A stretch of 64,000 bases of DNA from Strigamia acuminata (lineage: Eukaryota > Arthropoda > Chilopoda > Geophilomorpha > Linotaeniidae), in contig OX442318.1 of assembly GCA_949358305.1 (NCBI GenBank), positions 1,412,501 through 1,476,500 of the forward strand, given 5' to 3'. Positions 1 through 10,880 of this stretch are shown in pieces (the first letter of the stretch is position 1; every line of letters begins with the position of its first letter). A program made the translations under genes and the position numbers. The notes beneath the pieces are model-generated. The model worked only from the letters and a program-made list of their open reading frames with translations, was not told where the DNA came from and made no database searches.

Positions 1-59
1 TTTTTGCCACCGACAGCAAATTGCTTCCTATTTCCGGGACTTGCAACACTTTCTTCAAT

Positions 60-1228
60 CTAGATTGCTTGCCTTCGTGTTTCAATACAATCAATCTCTC
101 CTATCCCAGTGGCTTTCATTCTCTTGCCCTTTTTGGCCATTCCAATATTTTTCTCTTCCTCTTCAAACTTGTCAAATAATTTCGCATTTATCGCCGTCAT
201 ATGACTTGTGGAGCCCGAGTCCAACACCCACTGAGTCTGCTCCGTGTCTTGCTCGTCTGATTCGTCCTCCGTTTCGAATGTCATCAGCGTGAATTCATCA
301 GTCTCTTCGCGTGTCATCTTTGACGTTTCAGTTTTTCCGCGCCCTCGACCGCGTGATGCACCTCTGCCGCGTCCTCGTCCACGCTGCTCTCCGCTTTTGA
401 ATTCACGTTTTGGTTTAGTGCAATCCTTCGACAAATGTCCAAATTCTGGCAATTGAAGCATTTGGACTCACTATAGCACTCCCGTGCCATGTGTCCACCC
501 CGGCCACAGTTGAAACAAGTTCTTTTGGGTTTTTGCATTTTTTCACGAGTTTTTAGTGCTGTCTCGCTTGTTGCCGCTTGTTTCTCCTCCTTGCGTGTTG
601 TTATTCGACTTTCTTCTCTGTTTAATACACTGCGCATTTTGGTCATATCAACATTATCCTGCACCTCGAGTGCTCGGACGTTTGCATCAAACTCGCGTCG
701 TAGCCCTTTTGTGACATAAAAACGGTATTCATAGTCGTCAATTTGTTTACCCAATTTTGCACACCGGTTGAATATCGCCTCCGCTCTATTTAAGTAGGTA
801 TCCACGTCCTCTTTGGTGTCCATTTTGAGTTGTGTTATCTCGCATGCACTACGCATTTGCAACTCCTGGGTTTTCGCCGCCATGTTTGTTTTAATCTGCT
901 CCCACAGCATTCTCGCCTTTTTTATTTGTGAGTACTTTAACACTTGCGGCGCCGTCATTGTATTAAGCATCGTCACGTATGCTGCCGCATTTTGGTCGTC
1001 CCACTCGTTCCATTTCTTCTCCTTGGCGTCGAAGTCCGCTGCTCCACGCACTCCACGTTGCGGTTCGGCTCCAATTATGACGTCTTTCCATAATTTCTTT
1101 GCACGTAGCACTCCCTCCATTCGGGATTCCCATAAAAAGTAATTCGAGTCATTTAATGGCTCAATACTGGCTAAATTCCAGTTATCACTCATTTTTGCAC
1201 GTTGTGAATTTTTGGTTTCACTTTTCAC
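60..1228 (-). pseudogene. copia gag and protease start, frameshifted
   Basis: The reading frame from 1228 (internal ATG at 1192) encodes a copia-type gag with a W-E-x-R-M-E N-terminal region, a helical capsid-like region and a CCHC zinc knuckle (CFNCGRGGHMAREC). The frame is lost in the second knuckle near 435-445. It continues in another frame from about 461 to 60 with GHLSKDC, an RG-rich stretch, and the protease motif WVLDSGSTSHM, whose catalytic Asp is in D-S-G. A one-base loss in a short homopolymer explains the shift. The polyprotein is therefore broken, although both halves are readable. Gag would package element RNA in the cytoplasm and the protease would mature the polyprotein. Confidence 0.85.
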
Positions 1229-1513
1229 GGTCGTGTTGCACTTTTTCTCACTTTGTTCAACTTTGCATCTCAGTCCTGTGGCACAATATTGTTGGATTCT
1301 TCTCGTTTAATTCCACGTCTCATGTAATTGTTCTCAGTTTTTAAAGTTGTTTATCGTCTCAGTTCGTGCACTCACTCTTGACGTCGTTTTTACTCTCGAT
1401 TTTCGTCTCGCATCGCTCACAATCGTCGCCTCGTATTTGTTCACGTACCGTCCAAGATTTCGACTCAATTCTCTGTTGTGGTCGATGTGTGAACCATCCG
1501 CTCTGCTACCATT

Positions 1514-1699
1514 TGTTATATTGAATAAAAACAAACGTAATTTACTTCTGGTTGAATTTTTACATCAAAGGTTACATGGATATGTGAAGAGCATAAAAAA
1601 CGAAACTAAACGAGTGACCACGCCAAATATGGTAGCGCGTCACCACGTGACTACAAAAACTAATACCACACTAATGCCATCAATTGTTAAGTTTCAACA
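1514..1699 (-). repeat. 5' LTR of the left-edge copia element
   Basis: On the minus strand the segment begins TGTTGAAAC and ends ATAACA. It is followed after two bases by a TGGTAGCAGAG primer-binding site. Length is 186 bp. The assignment rests on the TG/CA ends and the adjoining primer site, because the partner LTR lies outside the window. Confidence 0.65.
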
Positions 1700-1719
1700 C
1701 TAGGAAAATAATTCCCAAC

Positions 1720-2064
1720 AAGAATCAGCCGCAATCGTATCGCCGGACTTCGGCATGCGAGACAAAACGTCTGCGTTGATTTTGTATCTAAAAGTAGACA
1801 GCAAAAGAGCCCAACGACGAATGCACTAGGCTGCAAGCATTGGAATCCCACGTTCATAGCCAAATATATAGCCACTAATAGAAAATGGTCAGTAACCAAT
1901 GTGAAGCTTCTGTCTACCAAATACTGATAAAATTTCCGTTGCTCAAATGCAGTTAAATTTCCCAATAGAAGGTGCTGTTGCCATGGTATGGTATCACCCT
2001 GAAAAGCGACGACCCATTTCAACCCATGTATAACTTGGTCAATAATCACACTGAAATGTAACAA
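1720..2064 (-). pseudogene. Ty3/gypsy RNase H relic
   Basis: The minus-strand translation includes KFYQYLVDRSFTLVTDH, which matches the gypsy RNase H core (F-x-x-Y-L-x-G-R-x-F-x-L-x-T-D-H). The downstream residues are degenerate. No other pol domain, LTR or target duplication is recognisable nearby, so this is a dead fragment. The left-edge copia LTR abuts it, so that element probably inserted beside or into older gypsy debris. Confidence 0.6.
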
Positions 2065-2087
2065 TTAAATGTAATTTCAACAAATAA

Positions 2088-2582
2088 TAGAGAGTTTGCG
2101 GGATGCATTTTTCCCTTACACTATTTTTCCCTTACACTATTTTAGGGCCATATCGTAAGTGAAAAATGTTTAGTGTATCGTTTTGAACACTAAATTAAAA
2201 TATAGCGCAGCCAATCAGAATTGAGAACACTAAATTGTTAGCTCCGCCCATTGCAAATGGCGATTATTTTGTTGTTTCGATCAAACACAACAGTCAAAGG
2301 TACGTAGATTGAATGAGAAGTGAGGCCCAAAATTGAATTTTAGGCCCAAAACCATACTATATAGGCATAATAATGGAATTTTATGCAGAAATTTGCACAT
2401 TTACGCCCCCAAATTGAATTTTTAGGCCCAAAATTACTAACTGTCAGTAGTTGGCTGAAATAGTGTAGTGATAAGGGAAAAGTGCAGCCCGCAAATGCTT
2501 AATTTATCATTTTTCCCTTACACTATTTTTATACCGTATAGTCTTTAACTGTAAGGGAAAAATGCATCCCGCAAACTCTCTA
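2088..2582. mobile_element. MITE with 31-bp perfect terminal inverted repeats, TA duplication
   Basis: The left end (from 2090, GAGAGTTTGCGGGATGCATT and on) is a perfect inverted copy of the right end (to 2580, ending ATCCCGCAAACTCTC). TA lies on each side (2088-2089 and 2581-2582), as expected for Tc1/mariner-type cut-and-paste elements. A further internal copy of the CCCTTACACTATTTT motif near 2510-2530 shows a compound structure. No transposase is encoded. Confidence 0.75.
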
Positions 2583-2788
2583 ATGTCTTGTCGCGCTTCG
2601 AAATACCTTCCTATTTTGAAACACGACAGCCGCGATTCGAAATAACGTACGTATTTCGCAGCGCGATGTCGCGACCAGTACAGCGGCCGGCATTTTATGT
2701 CAATCACTTATTTTCTAATTGCTCGTTGGATGAGTTTGAAGATTGAGGCGAAAGGAGCGGTGTTGCTGGTGACAGGTTGACTAACAAG

Positions 2789-2984
2789 TACCGTATATCT
2801 TCCAATTGTCCGCGGGTCTCTATTTGCCCGCGGACCTCGATTAACGCGCGGGTTCAAAACGTTTTTCGTTCAAATATGTTCAAAAAACCCGCGGCCTCTA
2901 ATACCGCGCGAGCCTCCAATTGCGCGCGGGATAAAAAAAATTTGGCAAATAGCGCATGGGGGTGCTATTGGAAGATATACGGTA
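2789..2984. mobile_element. short MITE, TACCGTATATCTTCCAAT termini
   Basis: An 18-bp terminal inverted repeat at 2789-2806 is matched at 2967-2984. The terminal TA may be the target duplication. The interior is rich in CGCG/CCGCGG motifs (2810-2930) unlike the AT-rich flanks. There is no coding capacity. From 2985 to 3465 I see no gene, only a small imperfect hairpin around 3173-3243 (TCACTTTAGCG paired with an inverted copy ending TTAAAGTGA). Confidence 0.7.
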
Positions 2985-3465
2985 AGCCGATTTGGATAAA
3001 TTTCAGAATTTGGTGATTAGTGTTGAACTAATTTGATGCACTTTGATATATTTTGGGATATTTTTGCTTAAATTTATTAGATTTTGGAATATTTTTGAAT
3101 AAATTTATTAGATTTTGGGATAATTTTGATTAAATTTATCAGATTTTTATATAAGATTTTAATCGACATTCACTTTAGCGCCCGGGTCATTTTAGCTATT
3201 GCGGCGTCGCTAAAATGGAGTCGCTAAAATGTGGTCATTAAAGTGAACCAGATTCAAATCTTTGTCATATTCATGCAATATTAGGCCCTGAATATTCCTT
3301 CGGATGTTACTTGGGTATCTGAATTGCAAAACACATCAAAGATACATTCTGACTGTGTATGTTTCAGTGCTGTTTAGGATACTAATTTTTCTTATTTCAC
3401 ATGTTCTTGAAATTATTGCATCTAACGTGTAATAGTCGAATTAAATTGCAGCATGTTTTTTTCAG

Positions 3466-6400
3466 TATCACTTCATCAACACTAAGCGAAATCCTTGCGA
3501 TGACAATTTACAAAGATGTAAGCTGCATTGTCTCAGGAGAGTTATGACTTGCAGGTATATTTTTAGTTCTAATCAAACAATATCCAGATAGGCTGTTTAT
3601 TTAAACGTTGTAATTAATAATACTGTGAGCCTCAGGACGGCCAACTAAGGACCTTTCCCTCAACTCCACGTCGCACCTGTGTTTACTATTCTGGAACACG
3701 TCTCGCCCTTGTCCCCCCTTCTACATGTTATGTCGGTACGACGACTAGGGGTTATCTGGGTGTATAACCAGGGTTGTAAAAAGAGTAAGACAGTCTATTT
3801 AGTTTAACAAACGAATCGACAATCGTTCGCTCTAGACTCACAAATACTAAAACCATGTGTTGTTCATTAACTTCTTTGATCACAATAGTTACTGAACACA
3901 CTTAAGTTACACTAATTTCTATTTCAGATATCCGTTTCATGATGCACGAAACCTACCAGAATGCAATGACACTTATCTCCAAAAACAACACGACATCTGG
4001 AGAATAGCTTACAGCAAGTGCAAATGTGTAGGTGTATGTAAAGTGACACAGCTCAGAATCTACCCTTATCAATCACCTAATTCTGAGAATGAGACTATTA
4101 TCGAAATCTCTGTTGTGAATAATTACGTTCGGACATTGCAAGAACGACATTCTTACGACATAATCACTTTACTATGTGACATTGGCGGAAACATCGGACT
4201 ATATTTTGGAATGTCGTGTTTAATGCTCGTCGAAATATTTGTTCACTGCTGCAAAATGCTTCTAATTGTGTACAAAAAAAGGAAAAGCAAAGATCGCCAG
4301 TTACGAGATAAAATTCAAGAAATACTAAAAGAAAAGCAGAAAACGCCCGACAAAAGAAATAAATTGAAAAATGTTGTGTTGCTCTTTCTAATTTTTATCT
4401 CCATTCACCAAATTTACATTTCAATTAATTCTTACTTTGATTATCCACTCGTCAAAACGATTACTCTTGTCAGAGACAAAATAATTCATCATCCACTGGT
4501 CATCGTTTGTAAAAAAACTCAGAAAATATTGAAAGCTAAAGAAGATTTCGTTAAACGACAGAAAATTGATTCTCATCGTTTCCAGCTGTTTGACTTACTC
4601 CATCCGTCAACTAAATTCGCAAACGATCCACTCAAATTATGGAAAGCCGCCTCAGAGTGTAAAATGTCTTTAGCCGATGTAAGTGAAATTTAAAATCTAA
4701 TATATTTTATCCGTATGTTTCATGACGTACAATATATCTTCCCTGGTTTTGAACTCATCCTCCTGATTCCTCTGCGCACATCTTGACGTGTCAATTGTAT
4801 TTCAAACAGGAAACAGCCTATTTAATTCAAAAATATATTTTAAAAAATATTTTAAGATTTGCCCAATTAATGCATTCGAAAATGTATAGCATTTCGCGCA
4901 GTTGTAAGGGTGAAATATGTTGTGGTTTTCGTATATGTTCCATTAGTTAAAGCTCCATTTAGTTTGTTTTAACTTCATGCTTAGTTTTTTAAAAAAAAAT
5001 GTAACAAGTCAATTCTTTTGGATATTGCACCTATAAAAGGTATAAAAATAGCGCACAACTAATTCTATTTGCATGATCTGTCGTAGACTTCTGCAGGGGT
5101 AAACGTGGAAAAATGGAATAGGTTGTTACAACTATGAAATCCAAAGAGAGCCGCGTTAAAAAATGTGTAGTACTATGCAGCAACGTAGACTACATCCCAG
5201 CAAGATTGGCGTTGGGAGTTGTTGTTGACGTTTGTTTGTGCGTTTGCTATCAGTGTTGGTCTGTGGTGAAAGATGTAAGAAATGTATCAGTGCGCATTGG
5301 TTAGTTTAATCTTAAATTTGATGCATTTAATGCATACATGAACTTTTCATACAATGTGGAAAGATGACCTTTACCCACTATATTTAACAATGACTTTTCA
5401 CATGGAAATCTCTTTTTTTGCAGTGGTAGTATTAGCGTTAATATAAATATTAATATTAGAAATAATATGAAGGCAATGAATGTGAAAAGTAGCCTATCCA
5501 GTATCCACCCTCTCTTGGTATCCAGATGGAGCTGTCCATTGCCCTTTTCAAATTCGAAATCTGTTCACTGGTTTCGAAGGAGATAGAGGTCAGACAGACA
5601 CAAACACATACACAGAGACTCCTCACGATTAATATATTGATAAAACGCCACTACGAACTTACAGATTTATTAGTTTAACAGAGTATTCTGTAAATTAATG
5701 AACTTTTTTAAAAAAAATTGTTTTATTACAGAAATGTTTTAGTGTACGATAACAAATCAAAGCTTATGCTGATTTCATTTTAGTCTACTCTTTTTTAATT
5801 TTGCAAATTTTGCAAAATGCTGTAGATTGAATGTAGGATTGCTTTTCACGTACTTTCATTTTTTTGTAGATCAACAGCACATGTGTTTCAACAGTATTTG
5901 GATTCTGCAATAATTATACAACAGGTAGAAACAAAAACAGTAGACCTAATTCTGTTTTTACGTAGTAGATAAGCTGCAGAAAAAACCTTGTAAAAAATGT
6001 AGACGTAAGACAACGGTGGAAAATGTAAAAAGGGGAGAAAATTGGAACTGATGACGTTCAATATGATAAAAACAATAATTTAGTTTTTCATCAATTCACT
6101 TTGGCTTTTTCTATTATTGCCTTTAAGAATTTGATGAAAACCCGCTCATTCGTCAGTGCACTTTTGTATTTTCTATTTTAGAATAAAAAAAATTACAAAT
6201 TCAGTTATCCACGTACTAGCCCTGGCGAGTTAAATTGGAATCAATGTAGATTCCAACAGATTCCAAGAGATTCCAGATTCCAGATTCTAGCTGACTTCCA
6301 AGTGAAATCTCACAGGGTGTATGAGATTCCACCCGTTGCCGTACCCTCATACCCTCGAAACACACAGTCATGTCAAGAGAAATAAAAGCCTTTAAAAACA

Positions 6401-8448
6401 GAATTGGGTTTACAATGTGTGCAAAACACGACGAGTATTTTTCACTCACTTCTAAATTGTTACAGTTCATGGACCATACACTTCAAAGATCGCGTTTTTA
6501 TGGCTTAAACCTAACGCCGAGCCCAAATTCAAAGTGGATCAAGCAGTAAGATCGTTTGTGTTTTCCGTTTCCATTCCACTAGGTTTAATTTAATTTAAAT
6601 TAAATTATTCCAGAGCTTCATTCTACCGCAGAATCAAATGTTTCACCCAAAATATATTTTCTACCTGCCCAACTCGAATAGAAGTTATGTCGAGATTTCT
6701 CGTCAATCGGTTGTGTTTGTAGTAAAATGTACTCTGTATAGCCCAGACCTAGGTCGATAGGAAAGGTTACTTTTTTCACTCTCTCTACGTCTCTAGTCTG
6801 GACATACTGTATGCCATTTGTCCAGACGGTTTATAGACTGCACAATACTTCTGGGCTACACAGAGTAGAGTGTGCTTACACAAAACGCACTGATAAAACA
6901 TTAATTAATTCTTTCTAGTTGGTTCGAGTGAATACTCCAAAAAGCCCTTGTGCAACAAACGAGCAAGTTTCAGCATGCGAAGCCAAATGTTATGCGGCCA
7001 AACTGCAGGAGCAACCATTCAAATGCCGGTATGTATGTTCTCAATCTCAACAGATTGGTTTCCATCTATCAGTTGAATTTACCACAAAGGGAAGAAAGTA
7101 ACAGAATGTGCATGGTATCACATTTAAGCAGTCTGGGTGGTTTGGGGACAATTCATCGGCGCCAATTGACCGAGCATCACCAAACAAAATTTTGACATTT
7201 CGATAAAAGATATGGAAATGACTGGCGTCTGCACTTCAACTATCCCCCGGCCCATTTAACTACGCCCGGTTAACTGAATTTTACTAAATTAGCTCCGACT
7301 GATTGTCTAGTTGACATACCGTAATCCTTTGATTCAAAGCAAAGGCAATTTTAAAAAATATTTATTTATTTTGTATTTTTAAAAATTCCTTTCATTTGTC
7401 ACCTTTTATTTATTTCCTATCAATTTTTTCCCGGTCCACGTTTTCTAGTCATTGTTGATGGGCGCTGCCAATTTCAATCCGTGTGTCGTATGTTCAACTG
7501 ACCAAATTAAGACGCACAAAATTACAAGGCGCTTCAGCCAATGCGCATTGCTGACACAAAGTAGTTCACACGCGATGCAAGTAAATGTTGCACTTGAACT
7601 TTAGAATGTAGAAGACACTATTCCGAACGAGATGTCAAACATGTGGCTACCAGCTTAGCAAACATTCTTTTTTTTTCACGTAAACATCTCTAAAAACGGG
7701 ATATGCGTTTTACAATACGCTAGTTATGAGATACAATCGTCATCTTTCTGCACTTGTAAACCCTTAAACATTTTCCCTTGGCTTTGGAGTCACAAAAATA
7801 TCCTTTTATTTCAAATTTGAATAACAAGCTTTTGCGGCTATAGCGTTTCTCCGTAGTCCGACAGGATTCTAACGTTAGCCCGCAATCAGCTTGCGTATAC
7901 GATACCATCTTCCCCCGAAAACAACAAAACGTTAATATACGGGAAATTATTCAAAAACCCGCCTTTTAAAATGTTTTCAAATAATTCGATTAGAACAGCA
8001 CTTCATATATACAATGGTGTTGGTGTTGTATGCTGTTATATTCGGGGAAAAATGGTAAACATAGGCTAAATGCAAAAACATTAACATGTCCAAAATCTGT
8101 CATATTGTTAGATTGCCATTTATGGAGAAAAGTAATCTATCACTCTGCTTGACTCGAGAAACCGCTAAACTCACTCACAAGATATATTTGGAGACACTAT
8201 TCAAGACGAATCCACACACACACTGTTCCTGTCCAAACCGCTGTCAAGAGACAATATTCATACCTCAAGTAAAAAAACACGCTAATAGTCCTTACTGCGA
8301 CTATAGATTTACAGTTGAAAGCGACATTCGAGAAATAATTAAAGAGGAAGAGACAATTAGCATTGTCAAATTGCTGTGTCAAATTGGATCGATTATTTCC
8401 ATTTGGACCGGTCTCTCAATTTTTGCTCTCATTCAACATCTCAATTGA
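3466..8448 (+). CDS. gene A: tandem two-subunit DEG/ENaC channel, 3' part
   Basis: Coding exons are 3466-3554, 3928-4678, 5870-5924, 6466-6545, 6614-6721, 6919-7028 and 8112-8448 (stop). All have AG/GT borders and compatible phases, with no stop inside. They match gene B exons 5 to 12. The 3928-4678 exon carries the cysteine-rich end of subunit 1, the pore helix (DIGGNIGLYFGMS, a textbook DEG/ENaC TM2 with the G-x-S selectivity filter), a lysine-rich linker, and a new TM1 (VVLLFLIFISIHQIYISI) followed by the post-TM1 pattern Y-F-D-Y-P-L-V-x-T. Subunit 2 ends in a second pore helix (SIWTGLSIFALIQ) and stops two residues later. The predicted role is a plasma-membrane sodium or cation channel; ligand unknown. 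The first four coding exons are not in the window. A solo LTR sits in the first visible intron. Confidence 0.85.
3624..3842. mobile_element. solo LTR (219 bp) in an intron of gene A
   Basis: The segment begins TGTGAG and ends CTCACA. It is flanked by a perfect 5-bp duplication AATAC (3619-3623 and 3843-3847). Gene B has the same intron without this segment, so B shows the empty site. No second LTR or internal region is present, which fits LTR-LTR recombination or a TRIM-type element. Confidence 0.8.
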
Positions 8449-9073
8449 TTGCAAAGTAAACCACAGAATTATTAATTATATAAAAAAAAATACTTTTCTT
8501 TTTACCTGTTTGTTCCAACAAAAGCACTCTTGTAGACAGTTTTACACTTTCCACTTTGTAAATCAAATGTACTACATGGAAATTCATTCTTGTACACCTC
8601 AAAAACGATCTACCGGTAGTTCTTTCACTGCAAACTCATCACCTGATTTCCAGACATTCTAATTGTCACTAAGCATTTCGCAGCCGATTATTTCGTGGCC
8701 ATTTTTTCACATTTGTCCACAGTTTTTGCTCGTAAATGTAATTTCAATCACACTGTTTTTTTTTGGGTGCCCCGGGGTTAAGGCGTAGTAAGCGCAAACT
8801 GAGCGAGAGATTTGTCCACCTGCATTGTTAGAAATCCTCGTCGAATGAGGCGACAAAATGTATCCATTTCCTTTCTTGTACTACCAGTATTCACAAATTC
8901 ATTCAATTCTCACGGCTATGCAGAACAAAATAATGCGATGATGCAATGATTCGTGTTTTTAAAATTAATAAAAATGCAAATTCTGGCTAAATAAACGATC
9001 ATTAGAAAAAATGTAGATGGGTATAAGCTTTTTTGTAAATTCTCTCGTGTTGTATTCCCAACTTGATTTACCT

Positions 9074-9863
9074 TAACTCTATCTCGCTACAAAATTGTCC
9101 CCACTCCCATTGGCCAAGCTTTATTACTCCTAACTATACTCTTGTTCGAGTCAAAAAGAGCCCCAAATCCCATTGATCGACCCTCATTACTATACTAACT
9201 CCTGACTGTACAAGTATACTACCACTAGGAGAAGTATTTTTGTGATTGTTATGAATATGACCATTTAAGTTGATATAATTTTGATTATTTTTATTAAAAA
9301 ATGTTACTTCCTTTTGTGAAATAAAGTTTTATGCACATATAAATGTACAACTCATGTTAGTTCTGTTTATTGGTTGCTTTGTCTAGAAAACACACAATTT
9401 TAAAATTTTGGCCGTTACCGAGGCAATCGAATACAATGTCGGTACATTGTAATGCAATTCTGGTATTTAGGTCTATTTTTTTGGATCACTACACCAGTAT
9501 AATTGCTCGACCAATGGGATTTGAAGCTCTTTATGACTCAAACAAGAGTATAGACACTGTGTACTACCACAAGGAAAATTAGTTTTATTTATTTTTAATT
9601 GTTTTGTTTATTCTAATTATTAGAATGATTTAAATTTAAATTTATTTTATAGTAAAATGATATAGTTTTAGGTTGTTTTTATTTCGACATTCACGTTTGT
9701 TCAGTTTATTGGTTGTTTTTTCAAAAAAGCAAACAATTATTGAATTGTTTATTGGTTGTTTTATCAATGCAATTCTGGTGTTTTGCCTTACTTTTTTGTA
9801 GCACTACACAGGAGAAATGGCTCGGCCAATGGGAGTGGGGACAACCTTGTAGTGAGTTAGAGT
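9074..9863. mobile_element. composite MITE-like element with nested inverted repeats
   Basis: An outer inverted repeat of about 45 bp (left arm 9074-9120, containing GTCCCCACTCCCATTGGCCAAGC; right arm 9818-9863) encloses a second inverted pair. The inner left arm includes ATACTCTTGTTCGAGTCAAA near 9130 and the inner right arm TGACTCAAACAAGAGTATAG near 9534. A related copy lies at about 27690-27990. No transposase is visible. Confidence 0.5.
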
Positions 9864-10778
9864 ATATGATATATACTAAGCTTATTTAAACCATCTTTAG
9901 CCCATACTGTGTTTTGCTCAAGAAAAAGTGTTATTGTTTCTTCATCTCTAAATGGTTTTGTGAGAGCAATGTGCAAAAACATTTCACCCATTGGAAACTA
10001 AGATATTTTTAAAAAAAATGATTGGATTAGTTCAGTTCTTATGGAAAACATGCATTCTAATTATTGTTACGATTAAAAATTATTGATAATTCTAATCAAA
10101 TAAATTATGTGTGACAATGTACTTTTAATTTTTAAACTTACTTTAGCTCGTACTTGCTTCTTTTGGTCAAGTAAATGAGTTCAAATGTATTCCTTCTATT
10201 CTAAATAGATATGAGAGTAATATGCACATCAATTTAACTCAACATTTCGCATCAATGTAAACAAAATAATTTAAATTTTTAAAATTATGCATTCAAATTA
10301 TCCATATGTTAAAATTATTGATTATTGATTATTCTATATGTAGTAATGCACTTACAAAACACTCAATTAATTTACGAGAAATCGTTGGAAAAAAATGTAT
10401 GGCACATTAAACACATTGGAGTTGCTAAATGACACAATCATTTTTGCAAATAATTAAAAACCAGCGTTGTATTGCTGATTTAATAATCTCATGTTTAAAA
10501 CTACTTATTCCGCACACTTGTTTTTCTCAAGCAAATTTATTCAAATTAATTTCTTCTTCTCGAAATGTATTTTAAATTAAATGTACAAGTAGTAATTAAT
10601 TCACGAATAAATTTTTAATGATCTAAAATTCATTATCATATCCCAAGTATTGCTTACACAAGCCCACAGAGGAAAACACACTGGACCATTTCAACTCAGA
10701 AATCAATCAACACAATTTGGAATTAAACGTGAGATATGACATAAGCTAAGGCATAAAGCATAAGTATTAACATCCGTC

Positions 10779-10880
10779 ATGAAAATGATGAAAGCGGCCT
10801 TTTTAGTTGCCAAAAGCAGATCGATTATTGTTATTTGGAACGGTCTCTCAATACTTGCTCTCGTTGAACACTTCATCTGA
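10779..10880 (+). pseudogene. relic of a DEG/ENaC final (pore) exon
   Basis: Codons ending at the TGA at 10878-10880 read SIIVIWNGLSILALVEHFI. This aligns with the last exon of genes A and B (SIISIWTGLSIFALIQ..). The similarity continues into the 3' flank (GATTGCAAAGCAAAC). The upstream part has diverged and there is no acceptor or cysteine-rich segment. It is a leftover of a further paralog or of a local duplication. A shorter, more eroded copy follows gene B at 27490-27560. Confidence 0.6.

Larger units (their letters stand above)
1..1699 (-). mobile_element. Ty1/copia retrotransposon, 5' end only (partial, decayed)
   Basis: On the minus strand the order is 5' LTR (1699-1514), primer-binding site (about 1511-1494, starting TGGTAGCAGAG, the usual initiator-Met tRNA match of copia elements), gag, then the start of the protease. 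The rest lies left of the window. The LTR runs TG to CA and is short (186 bp). A one-base frameshift between the two gag zinc knuckles makes this copy non-functional. It is a different family from the nested copia at 35554-54189: the LTR, gag and protease motif all differ. The second LTR and the target duplication cannot be seen. Confidence 0.85.
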
